DNA of 11,720 nt from the NCBI GenBank assembly GCA_001825565.1, contig MHXM01000156.1, positions 4,623-16,342 of the forward strand, given 5' to 3'. Within the stretch, counting starts at the first letter, position 1, and each line of letters opens with the position of its first letter. Origin of the DNA: Desulfuromonadaceae bacterium GWC2_58_13. GTDB lineage: Bacteria > Desulfobacterota > Desulfuromonadia > Desulfuromonadales > Trichloromonadaceae. The notes beneath the pieces are model-generated. The model was not told the origin of the DNA and did not search any database. It saw only the letters and a program-made list of their open reading frames with translations. Position numbers and translations under genes: made by a program. Positions 1-5,681 of the stretch are shown here, in pieces.

Positions 1-1
1 G

Positions 2-580
2 CCTTATGCCCTGCGCCAAATCCACGCCATCCCCGATGACGCCTTTCTGTTCCTCTGCCCGGCCAGCATCCGGCCGGTCAAGGGGGTACTCGAACTGCTG
101 TTCCTGTTCGATGCGCTGGCCCGCCGGCGTGACGAGTTCCACTTCGCCTGCTGCGGCCCGATTCTCGATGCCGGGTACGGCCGACAGTTTCTGGCCGCCG
201 TGGCCGAGCGTCCCTGGGCCTCGTATCTCGGCATCATACCCGCCGAGGCGATGCCCGCCGCCATGCGTCAGGCCGAAGTGATCGTCAATAACTCGATTTC
301 CGAGGGACTGTCCAATGCCCTGCTTGAAGCGGTCGTGCTCGGTCGGGCGGTGCTGGCCCGGGACATCCCCGGCAATGCCGCCGTAATCGAGCACGGCGCC
401 AATGGCCTGCTTTACTCGGATGCCGCTGGCTTTTTGCGCGCCGCCGAGCGCCTGGTCAAGGATTCTGCGTTTCTCGCAACGATGTCTCGCCCCGCCCCGG
501 AATCCTACCCTCCACGCCAGGAATCGGCCGAGTTGGACCGACTTTGCCGGCAACTGATAAAAGGCCGGGAATCCGCCTGA
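2..580 (+). CDS. GT4-family glycosyltransferase, C-terminal part (5' truncated by window edge)
   Basis: The reading frame is open from the left edge to TGA at 578-580, giving 192 residues with no start in view. This is the nucleotide-sugar-binding half of a GT-B fold glycosyltransferase (group 1, GT4), a cytosolic enzyme moving a sugar from an NDP-sugar to an unknown acceptor. Visible motifs are ASIRPVKGV near the beginning (the R-x-x-KG donor-phosphate motif) and SEGLSNALLEAV (the E-x7-E motif), followed by the segment ARDIPGNAAVIEHGANGLLY. From memory this last stretch resembles animal GLT1D1 and the SenB-type sugar transferases more than LPS-core enzymes; that is inference. An internal ATG at 200 would omit the donor motif and is not the start. 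The gene converges on the cytochrome b operon with only 17 bases between stop codons. The substrate is unknown. Confidence 0.85.
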   Translation, partial: PYALRQIHAIPDDAFLFLCPASIRPVKGVLELLFLFDALARRRDEFHFACCGPILDAGYGRQFLAAVAERPWASYLGIIPAEAMPAAMRQAEVIVNNSISEGLSNALLEAVVLGRAVLARDIPGNAAVIEHGANGLLYSDAAGFLRAAERLVKDSAFLATMSRPAPESYPPRQESAELDRLCRQLIKGRESA

Positions 581-597
581 GTTTTCTCTTCTCGAAT

Positions 598-1239
598 TTA
601 TTGCAGGATGTTTTTTTGAGCTCTCCGGTCCTGCCAGATCGATCTGATTCTGGGCCAAGCGGTGCCATTCAGGGTCGTCAGGTAGACATGGAGGATGATC
701 AGGGCGCATAGCAGACAGCCATTAAGAAAATGGAGGCCCATGAGAAATTTGATACTGCCGAACAGGTCGATGATTTTCCAGGGGGGATACAGCGATTTCA
801 ACGCCACGCCGGTCACCATCTGGACGGGGAACAGCCCCAGCATGATCAGCAGGTAAAGGGTTTTTTCCAGTGGGTTGAACCGCTTTTCGGGGGTTACCTG
901 GTGGGGATCGGGCCGGCCCCGGAAATAATGAAAAAAGTAATGGGCAAACTGCTGCCGAAGTCCGTGGCGCACTTCTTCTTTTTGCGGTAGATATACGGCC
1001 CCCAAGTTTCCGGTCATGATGGCGTAATAGAAAAACCAGAAAAAAAAGGTGAAGGTCACATAGACCCCAATTTCGTTGTGCATTTCGATGGCGGTGCGGA
1101 AGTTTGGGAAAATATGAACATTTTCGGAAAAGCGGATCTGGGCGCCGGTCAGGATCAGGGTCAGTACGCACAGGATATGCAACCAGTGCCAGAATCGAAT
1201 CGGCAGGGGTGAGTTGCAGGATTTTGGGTTGGCAGCCAT
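598..1239 (-). CDS. Cytochrome b subunit (Ni-hydrogenase/thiosulfate-reductase cytochrome b type), second copy of tandem pair
   Basis: A 213-aa integral membrane protein of the bacterial cytochrome b561/Ni-hydrogenase cytochrome b type (PF01292-like), expected to carry two b hemes and exchange electrons between the quinone pool and a periplasmic partner. About four hydrophobic segments are visible (roughly residues 15-33, 58-76, 125-147, 163-188). Candidate heme-ligand histidines are H18 and H21 (FWHWLH), H54 (MHNEIG), H170 (GLHFLN) and H184 (LHVYL). A conserved polar loop GRPDPHQVTPEKRFNPLEK lies before the third segment. It is the downstream gene of a two-gene operon, 45 bp after its paralogue, with an AGAAGGGA ribosome site about 8 bases before the ATG. 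It aligns with the upstream copy without gaps over about 190 residues, so the pair arose by tandem duplication. No catalytic subunit or multiheme cytochrome c is adjacent, so the electron partner is unknown. Confidence 0.85.
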   Translation of the reverse strand: MAANPKSCNSPLPIRFWHWLHILCVLTLILTGAQIRFSENVHIFPNFRTAIEMHNEIGVYVTFTFFFWFFYYAIMTGNLGAVYLPQKEEVRHGLRQQFAHYFFHYFRGRPDPHQVTPEKRFNPLEKTLYLLIMLGLFPVQMVTGVALKSLYPPWKIIDLFGSIKFLMGLHFLNGCLLCALIILHVYLTTLNGTAWPRIRSIWQDRRAQKNILQ

Positions 1240-1284
1240 GGTTACATCCCTTCTGCCGGTGCCGGGTTGAGGTGCCGGAAGATG

Positions 1285-1923
1285 TTAATGCTTCTCTTCA
1301 ATCTCTTCCCACCCGTCCCACATCGGTTTGAAATGAGCCCAGGGGGTGGGTCCGAGAGTTGCCAGGTAGACGTGGGTAAAGACAAAAGCGCAGAGGGCGC
1401 AGGCAATCAGAAAATGGAGATTAACCAGGATTTTGAGCCCCCCGACCATATGGACCAAGGACCAGGCCGGACCGATGTATAAAAGCGCTAATCCGGTGAC
1501 GATCACCAGCGGGACCAGTATCAGCATGATGACCATGTAGGCCGATTTCTGCAGGGCGTTGAACTTGTTTTCGGGAGTGGCGTGATGCGGGTTGGGGCGA
1601 CCGAGAAAAAAGTTGAAAAAATAGTAGACTCCCTGGCGCCAGAGCCCCGTTTGCAGGTCGATTCTGCCGGGAACATATTGTTTGGCCAGGGTGCCGGCGA
1701 TAATGGCGTAGTAAAAAAACCAGAGAACAAAGGAGAGCGAAACGACGATGCCCGCCGTGTTGTGCAGGCGGATGGCCGTTTTATAGGTGCCGAACAGGTT
1801 GATAAATTCGGGAAAACGGATCTGGATACCGGTCAGTACCAGTGTTACCACTCCCAGGGCATGCAGCCAATGCCAGATACGCACCGGGGTCGGATTCAGA
1901 TAGATTTTAGATGCCGTAGCCAT
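1285..1923 (-). CDS. Cytochrome b subunit (Ni-hydrogenase/thiosulfate-reductase cytochrome b type), first copy of tandem pair
   Basis: A 212-aa four-helix membrane cytochrome b, first gene of the operon. The start is secure: a strong AAGGAGGG site lies 3 bases upstream of the ATG, and the N-terminus matches the family (short polar lead, then PTPVRIWHWLHALGVVTL). The histidines fall at the same positions as in the paralogue: H18, H21, H54 (RLHNTAG), H170 (NLHFLI) and H184 (THVYLATL). This is the four-histidine pattern expected for two b hemes, plus H21. The loop GRPNPHHATPENKFNALQK is shared. The C-terminus here is acidic (DGWEEIEEKH), while the second copy ends in basic residues, so the cytoplasmic tails may contact different partners. 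The likely role is quinone-linked electron transfer to or from periplasmic c-type cytochromes; direction and partner cannot be read from the sequence. By eye the DNA of this pair is less GC-rich than fhs or the right-end cluster. Confidence 0.87.
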   Translation of the reverse strand: MATASKIYLNPTPVRIWHWLHALGVVTLVLTGIQIRFPEFINLFGTYKTAIRLHNTAGIVVSLSFVLWFFYYAIIAGTLAKQYVPGRIDLQTGLWRQGVYYFFNFFLGRPNPHHATPENKFNALQKSAYMVIMLILVPLVIVTGLALLYIGPAWSLVHMVGGLKILVNLHFLIACALCAFVFTHVYLATLGPTPWAHFKPMWDGWEEIEEKH

Positions 1924-1992
1924 GTTCCCTCCTTTTTCTCCCTTGGGTCAAGCGGCCCCGGGAGGATTTTGGGGATTTTTTTGATATGTTTA

Positions 1993-2020
1993 ATATTACA
2001 TAGAATGGACTTCCCGGCAA
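1993..2020 (-). promoter_or_regulatory. Candidate sigma70-type promoter of the cytochrome b operon
   Basis: Read on the minus strand, TTGCCG (2015-2020) and TAATAT (1993-1998) are separated by 16 bases, about 70 bases upstream of the first cytochrome b ATG. Each hexamer matches the consensus at four of six positions. A TAGAAT (2001-2006) on the plus strand could be the -10 of an overlapping divergent promoter for the phosphatase gene, but no good -35 accompanies it. Confidence 0.35.
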
Positions 2021-2033
2021 GGTATGTCGGGAA
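2011..2033. promoter_or_regulatory. Inverted repeat overlapping the candidate -35 (possible operator)
   Basis: TTCCCG (2011-2016) and its exact reverse complement CGGGAA (2028-2033) are separated by 11 bases. The left arm overlaps the candidate -35 of the minus-strand promoter. The spacing fits a dimeric DNA-binding protein covering about two helical turns. The regulator is unknown. Confidence 0.4.
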
Positions 2034-2050
2034 TCATTTTCAGGAGTTAT

Positions 2051-2064
2051 TGCCATTTATGGCA
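2051..2064. promoter_or_regulatory. Dyad TGCCA-N4-TGGCA just upstream of the phosphatase gene
   Basis: TGCCA (2051-2055) and TGGCA (2060-2064) form a perfect 5-bp dyad around TTTA. It ends 20 bases before the GTG start at 2085 and about 9 bases before the GGA core of the ribosome site. It could be an operator or a small mRNA hairpin beside the ribosome site; the sequence does not decide between them. Confidence 0.35.
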
Positions 2065-2084
2065 GAAGGAAAAGGACTTTTCAG

Positions 2085-3599
2085 GTGTCCGGTCTGATTC
2101 GCATTGATACGCAGGAAGCGCTCCGATCGTTTCTGGCTTCAATTGTTGAGTCTTCCGACGATGCGATCATCGGAACCACCCTCGATGGGCGCATCCTCAG
2201 CTGGAATCGCGGCGCCGGGCAGATTTACGGCTATTCCGCGGAAGAGATCATCGGCCGGGCGCTTGCGGTATTGGCGCTGCCGGAACGGTTCGATGAAGTG
2301 CCGCGGATACTGGAGAAGGTTCACCGCGGCGAACGGGTGAAGCATTTTGAAACCATGCACTTGTGCAAGAACGGCCAGGTGATTTCGGTGTCCCTGTCCA
2401 TCTCGCCGGTGGTTGATGCCCCGGGGCGCATCATCGGCGTATCGTGCATCGCCCGCGACGTGAGCCGGCGGATCCGTTACCAGGAATCGCTGCGGGAAGC
2501 CGAACAGAAATACCGGCTGCTGTTTACCGCCGGCACCGACGCCATTCTCGTCACCGATGCCGAAACCGGGCAGGTGGTGGACTACAACGAGGCGGCCCTG
2601 CGTCTGTATGATTACCCCCCGGAAGCATTTTCCCGTCTGAATATTGGCGACCTGGCGATGACTTCCGAAATCAATCATCCGGCGCCCCCTGTCGAAACGC
2701 CCCCCGACAGCATTGTTCGTATCCCCCAGGAGCGGCACCGCAAACGGGACGGCACCATATTTCCCGCGGAAATGTCGACCAGCGCATTTGTCTGGAAAGG
2801 GCGCCCGCTGCAGGTCGGAATCGTGAGGGATATCAGCGAACAACAACGGATCCGCGAATTGCGCCAGTCCCTGTTGATGGCCAGCGAAATTCAGCGTCAC
2901 CTGTTGCCGCGTCAGGCGCCGGAACTGGCGGGTTTCGATATCACAGCAGAAAGCCGCTATTGCGAAACCATCGGGGGGGATTACTACGACTTTGTTCCGC
3001 TGCCGGAAGAAGGGCCGAGCCTGTTGGGCTGCGTGGTCGGCGATGTCAGCGGACACGGCATTGCCGCCGCCCTGTTGATGGCCATGGCCAAAGGTGTGCT
3101 GCGGGCCGAGATCGAACGTTTTGGAGGGGATCTGTCGGGGCTGTTCCTGTCGATGAACGGGCTGCTGGCCCGAAACATCAATGATGACCGGTTCGTTACC
3201 CTGTTTTTCGGAGTCTTGGATGCGGAGAAAAAAACGCTGTGCTGGAATTCCGCGGCCCATGGGCCGGTGTTCTGGTATCGTCGCCGGGAGGCTGTCATTG
3301 AAGAGCTGTCGACCACCGGCCCGCCTCTTGGAGCGTTTGAAAATAGCGACTTTAAACCACGCGGTCCCATTCGCCTGGAATCCGGCGACGTCGTCCTCAT
3401 CGGCACCGACGGTATCTGGGAGGCCCGCAACCCCGCTGGCGAGATGTTCGGCACCCGCCGGTTGCGGCAAGTGCTGGCAACCTGGGCCGACAAGCCCGCC
3501 GCCGCCATCCACGGGGCGGTCATGGAAAAGGTTCAAATCTTCTGTGGGACCTGTACGCCCGAAGACGACATGACTCTGATGATCGTCAAGGTCCGCTGA
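2085..3599 (+). CDS. PAS-PAS-SpoIIE serine/threonine phosphatase (RsbU/RsbP-like)
   Basis: A 504-aa soluble signalling phosphatase with no membrane segment. A first PAS/PAC unit covers about residues 9-130 (AIIGTTLDGRILSWNRGAGQIYGYSAEE begins at about 27, split here only by reading), and a second covers about 140-253. A short helical linker leads to a PP2C-type SpoIIE domain at about 262-504. Metal-binding and structural motifs are intact: GGDYYD (297-302), VGDVSGHG (318-325), NSAAHGP (388-394), GTDGIWE (440-446) and DDMTL (494-498). Such enzymes dephosphorylate an anti-anti-sigma (STAS) protein or a similar target in response to a ligand or redox signal sensed by PAS. The start is GTG, with AAAGGA 8 bases upstream; the ATG at 2059 is out of frame. 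No STAS protein, HPK-like anti-sigma kinase or sigma factor is adjacent, so its partner is elsewhere. It converges on corA, with 9 bases between the stops. Confidence 0.9.
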   Translation: MSGLIRIDTQEALRSFLASIVESSDDAIIGTTLDGRILSWNRGAGQIYGYSAEEIIGRALAVLALPERFDEVPRILEKVHRGERVKHFETMHLCKNGQVISVSLSISPVVDAPGRIIGVSCIARDVSRRIRYQESLREAEQKYRLLFTAGTDAILVTDAETGQVVDYNEAALRLYDYPPEAFSRLNIGDLAMTSEINHPAPPVETPPDSIVRIPQERHRKRDGTIFPAEMSTSAFVWKGRPLQVGIVRDISEQQRIRELRQSLLMASEIQRHLLPRQAPELAGFDITAESRYCETIGGDYYDFVPLPEEGPSLLGCVVGDVSGHGIAAALLMAMAKGVLRAEIERFGGDLSGLFLSMNGLLARNINDDRFVTLFFGVLDAEKKTLCWNSAAHGPVFWYRRREAVIEELSTTGPPLGAFENSDFKPRGPIRLESGDVVLIGTDGIWEARNPAGEMFGTRRLRQVLATWADKPAAAIHGAVMEKVQIFCGTCTPEDDMTLMIVKVR

Positions 3600-3608
3600 G
3601 GGGGATTG

Positions 3609-4676
3609 TCAGAGCCACTGTTTTCTTTTAAAGAACAGCACCATGGATCCGCTGACAAGTAAACACACCATCCAGAACGCGGCGTACCCCCAGCGCCAGT
3701 GAAGCTCGGGCAGGACGTCGAAATTCATGCCGTAGATACCGGCCAGGAACGTCAGCGGGATGAAGATGGTGGCCATGATGGTCAGTGTTTTCATGACCTC
3801 GTTCATGCGATTGCTGATGCTGGAGAGGTAGAGGTCGAGCATTCCGGCCAGGATGTCGCGGAAGGTTTCCACCGTGTCGATCACCTGGATGGTGTGATCG
3901 TAGATGTCCTTGAAGAAAATTCCGGTCCCCTCGTCGATCAGTTCCGATTCGCTGCGCTGCAGGCTGCTGATGACCTCGCGCAGCGGCCAGACCGATTTCC
4001 GCAGCAGGATCATTTCGCGCTTGAGGTTGTGGATCTTGTGCAAGGTGGCGGGGGCGGGATCGGCAAGCAACTCGTCTTCCAGCAGTTCGATTTCTTCCCC
4101 GATCTTTTCCAGGATCACGAAATAGTTATCGATGATCGAATCGAGCAGGGCATAGGCCAGATAGTCGGCGCCCCGTTTGCGGATGCGCCCGCGGTTGTTG
4201 CGGATTCGTTCCCTGACCGAGTCGAAGACGTCCCCGGCCTGTTCCTGAAACGAGATGACCAGCTTATCCTTCAGGATCAGGCTGATCTGTTCGGTGCGGA
4301 TATCGGTTTCTCCCTGGGGCAGGAAAAGCATTTTCAGAACCAGAAAGAGGTAGTCGTCGTGCTCCTCGAATTTGGGGCGGTGCCCGGTATTCAGGACGTC
4401 CTCAAGCACCAGCGAATGCAGGTCGAAGCAGACGCCGCATCGCTCCAGAAGATCCACCTGGTGGATGCCGTCGATATTGAGCCATCGGATGGCCGGACTG
4501 TCTTCGCTGGCCACCCCTGCGTCGATGGTCGCAACGGATTTTTCCAGAAACTTTTCGGCGGTGTATTCGATCAGTGAAATTTGCGCCGTGTCGACCTTGC
4601 GATCACCGACATGAATCAGGGTTCCGGGGGAGGCGCCGATTTTTTTCGGGTGGGTTCGGATAACCTTCTTGGGCAT
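3609..4676 (-). CDS. corA: CorA-type magnesium/cobalt transporter
   Basis: A 355-aa inner-membrane divalent-cation channel of the CorA family. The large N-terminal cytoplasmic domain (about 1-290) contains the usual acidic helices, for example EEIELLEDELLADP near 194-207. Two C-terminal membrane helices follow (about 297-317 and 331-349). The signature GMN selectivity motif is at 316-318 (IYGMNFDVLPEL), followed by the short periplasmic loop, and the protein ends in a basic tail (FKRKQWL). Length and architecture match full-length CorA from proteobacteria and Thermotoga. The ATG start has AAGGAG 8 bases upstream. It is a single gene, divergent from the 67-aa gene and convergent with the phosphatase. 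Its leader would contain the 4706-4734 hairpin in antisense orientation, which could affect expression. Mg2+ versus Co2+/Ni2+ preference cannot be told from the sequence. Confidence 0.94.
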   Translation of the reverse strand: MPKKVIRTHPKKIGASPGTLIHVGDRKVDTAQISLIEYTAEKFLEKSVATIDAGVASEDSPAIRWLNIDGIHQVDLLERCGVCFDLHSLVLEDVLNTGHRPKFEEHDDYLFLVLKMLFLPQGETDIRTEQISLILKDKLVISFQEQAGDVFDSVRERIRNNRGRIRKRGADYLAYALLDSIIDNYFVILEKIGEEIELLEDELLADPAPATLHKIHNLKREMILLRKSVWPLREVISSLQRSESELIDEGTGIFFKDIYDHTIQVIDTVETFRDILAGMLDLYLSSISNRMNEVMKTLTIMATIFIPLTFLAGIYGMNFDVLPELHWRWGYAAFWMVCLLVSGSMVLFFKRKQWL

Positions 4677-4705
4677 GGGGGCGGCTCCTTGAAAGGATGC
4701 GGGTC

Positions 4706-4738
4706 AGGCATCCCGACGGACGACGGGCATGCCTTTTT
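4706..4738 (+). terminator. Intrinsic-terminator-like hairpin in the corA/67-aa divergent region
   Basis: AGGCATCCCG (4706-4715) pairs with CGGG-c-ATGCCT (4724-4734, one bulged C) around an 8-base loop, followed directly by TTTTT (4734-4738). As a plus-strand signal it lies upstream of the candidate promoter at 4821-4847 and has no plus-strand gene before it. It may stop antisense transcription leaving corA. In the other direction it would be a hairpin in the corA mRNA leader, about 30 bases before the ATG. Confidence 0.5.
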
Positions 4739-4809
4739 CATCATTGAAAGGGTACCCCGATTTTCCCGCGCCGTCCATTCTCTCCTGGGGGTAAGTAGTC
4801 GGAAGTTTT

Positions 4810-4823
4810 CAAGTAAATACTTG
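4810..4823. promoter_or_regulatory. Palindrome CAAGTA-AA-TACTTG overlapping the -35
   Basis: A perfect 6-bp inverted repeat with a 2-base centre. Its right arm overlaps the first three bases of the candidate -35 TTGCCA, the classical position for a repressor or class II activator site. The regulator is not identified. Confidence 0.42.
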
Positions 4824-4847
4824 CCATCCTGGGAGGGTCTGTATAAA
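4821..4847 (+). promoter_or_regulatory. Candidate promoter of the 67-aa protein gene
   Basis: TTGCCA (4821-4826) and TATAAA (4842-4847) are 15 bases apart, slightly short for sigma70 but with good hexamers. They lie about 40 bases upstream of the ATG at 4889. The promoter is flanked and overlapped by two perfect dyads, listed separately. Confidence 0.42.
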
Positions 4848-4857
4848 CTTATTAAGT
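4847..4857. promoter_or_regulatory. Palindrome ACTTA-T-TAAGT just after the -10
   Basis: A perfect 5-bp inverted repeat around one T, beginning at the last base of the candidate -10 and covering the expected transcription start. It shares the ACTT/AAGT words with the upstream palindrome, so both may be sites for one AT-preferring regulator. It is short, so chance is possible. Confidence 0.3.
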
Positions 4858-4888
4858 CTGAAAAACTCTTAATGGGGAGGGTTGGGGG

Positions 4889-5092
4889 ATGATTCTGGTC
4901 CGGTTTGAGGATGGCAGCTTTCGCAAGGTTCCCGCCGCATTGCTGGGCAAGTTGATCAATTCCAAGGAAATTACCCACTTCCGGCGCTCTTCCGGTTGGG
5001 TTGACGCGACCAGCGACTCGGTCAGGGCCCACTTCTCTCCCAGCTACCACGGCCAGGAAAGGCGCCGCCGTCCTCGGGGCACGGGTAACTGA
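4889..5092 (+). CDS. Small conserved-type protein, 67 aa (resembles GSU3473-like Geobacter proteins)
   Basis: A 67-residue soluble protein beginning MILVRFEDGSFRKVPAALL, with GRIT-like features: an N-terminal beta segment, a helix LLGKLINSKEI, then HFRRSSGWVD and a basic C-terminus ending near YHGQERRRRPRG. From memory this pattern (short 'VRYxDG' start, 'F-R-S-GWV' middle, 'Y-G-ERR' tail) recurs in tiny proteins of unknown function in Geobacter and relatives. I could not check this, and no function is known to me. The start is supported by GGGGAGG 8 bases upstream of the ATG. It has its own candidate promoter with two dyads and is followed 26 bases later by a strong terminator, so it appears to be a single-gene, individually regulated unit. 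The arginine-rich tail would allow nucleic-acid contact, but that is speculation. Confidence 0.75.
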   Translation: MILVRFEDGSFRKVPAALLGKLINSKEITHFRRSSGWVDATSDSVRAHFSPSYHGQERRRRPRGTGN

Positions 5093-5107
5093 CGCACATT
5101 CAAAACC

Positions 5108-5175
5108 AATGATCCGCCAAGGCCGGGATGTCTGTTCCTGGCCTTTTTTGTCCGGTGAAGCCCGGGCGGATCATT
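5108..5175. repeat. Perfect 11-bp inverted repeat enclosing the terminator
   Basis: AATGATCCGCC (5108-5118) and its exact reverse complement GGCGGATCATT (5165-5175) flank the terminator hairpin, leaving 15 unpaired bases on the right side. Together they can form a long nested or branched RNA structure. On the minus strand the outer stem is followed by GGTTTTG, so it might also help end the 78-aa transcript. It could instead be the trace of a small mobile or intergenic repeat; I see no second copy in the window. Confidence 0.65.
5119..5149 (+). terminator. Rho-independent terminator of the 67-aa gene
   Basis: AAGGCCGGG (5119-5127) pairs with CCTGGCCTT (5137-5145) apart from one G/T position. 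The loop is 9 bases, and a run of six T ends at 5149. It starts 26 bases after the stop codon of the 67-aa gene. Confidence 0.88.
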
Positions 5176-5240
5176 CGTCCCCGTCGACCTGACGATTCCG
5201 TTCCGGTGATGACAAAGGCCCGGCGTCGCTCGGGGGACGG

Positions 5241-5477
5241 TCAGGCCGCTGTGTGGCCGTAGCACTTCCGGGTCTTTTCCAGCACTTCGTCTCGCTGTCC
5301 CGCGGACATCCAGCCGAGGTCAAACAGGATGTCGCCGAGCAGACGGTGCGGAATCCCTTCCATGTCGTCATCCAGCTGCATGATCATGGCTTGGCGCAAC
5401 TGGGTCGGGGTGATATACCCCAGCTTGACGGCAATCATACCGAATCTCGGCGAATGGGGATATCTTCGAGGCAACAT
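5241..5477 (-). CDS. Small stand-alone MshEN/T2SSE-N-like protein, 78 aa
   Basis: A 78-aa soluble protein. It contains two similar half-repeats: FGMIAVKLGYITPTQLRQAM (about 12-31) and LGDILFDLGWMSAGQRDEVL (about 47-66). The shared pattern [FL]G-x-I-x3-LG-x2-[ST]-x2-Q is what I know from the N-terminal domain of PilB/GspE/MshE ATPases, which in MshE binds cyclic di-GMP. Here it stands alone, without an ATPase. A regulatory or ligand-binding role is therefore an inference by family, and the key c-di-GMP-contacting residues have not been checked. The C-terminus (KTRKCYGHTAA) has one cysteine. The start is well supported by AAAGGAG 8 bases upstream of the ATG. It is a single gene with a roughly 200-base leader/promoter region up to the cytochrome c7 terminator. 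Confidence 0.72.
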   Translation of the reverse strand: MLPRRYPHSPRFGMIAVKLGYITPTQLRQAMIMQLDDDMEGIPHRLLGDILFDLGWMSAGQRDEVLEKTRKCYGHTAA

Positions 5478-5515
5478 CTCCCGGTCTCCTTTCGCGAATA
5501 GACTGAATGGGGGTA

Positions 5516-5546
5516 ACCGTTTCGGCTAAAAGACTTAGCGAACGGT
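5516..5546 (-). promoter_or_regulatory. Stem-loop in the leader of the 78-aa gene
   Basis: ACCGTT (5516-5521) pairs with AACGGT (5541-5546), and inside it GCTAA (5525-5529) pairs with TTAGC (5535-5539). The 11 base pairs have a 3-by-1 internal loop and a 5-base terminal loop. It lies about 40-70 bases before the ATG at 5477 on the minus strand. I compared it by eye with the GEMM (c-di-GMP) riboswitch pattern and saw no match. The rest of 5547-5681 shows no gene and no clear promoter. Confidence 0.4.
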
Positions 5547-5681
5547 GTTTTCTTGGGCATTTACCGAGCGTGGACGAAGGTGCTTTTGCTGGCAATTGCG
5601 GCGGAGGCGGCTTGGGGGGGTGCGGTCTGTGTCTGTGATTAGCAAAATAAATGCCGGTTCAGATCCCGGATTCCCAGGCGT

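Noticed and set aside
2139..3536. Long minus-strand open frame (465 codons) opposite the phosphatase.
   Set aside because: It is the antisense shadow of a GC-rich gene whose plus-strand product has clear PAS and SpoIIE motifs; its translation shows no recognisable domain.
4677..4780. Mg2+ riboswitch (M-box/ykoK) before corA.
   Set aside because: The leader is too short and lacks the M-box conserved helices; only a single hairpin is visible.
5478..5640. GEMM-type c-di-GMP riboswitch before the 78-aa gene, expected because such switches are common near Geobacter cytochromes.
   Set aside because: The conserved GGGCAAA and GACGCAAAGC cores are not present on the minus strand.
5652..5680. tRNA-like T-arm text GGTTCAGATCC followed by a string resembling an acceptor 3' strand.
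   Set aside because: The conserved A58 position is G, the 5-bp T-stem does not pair properly, and no D-arm, anticodon arm or matching 5' acceptor is present on either side.
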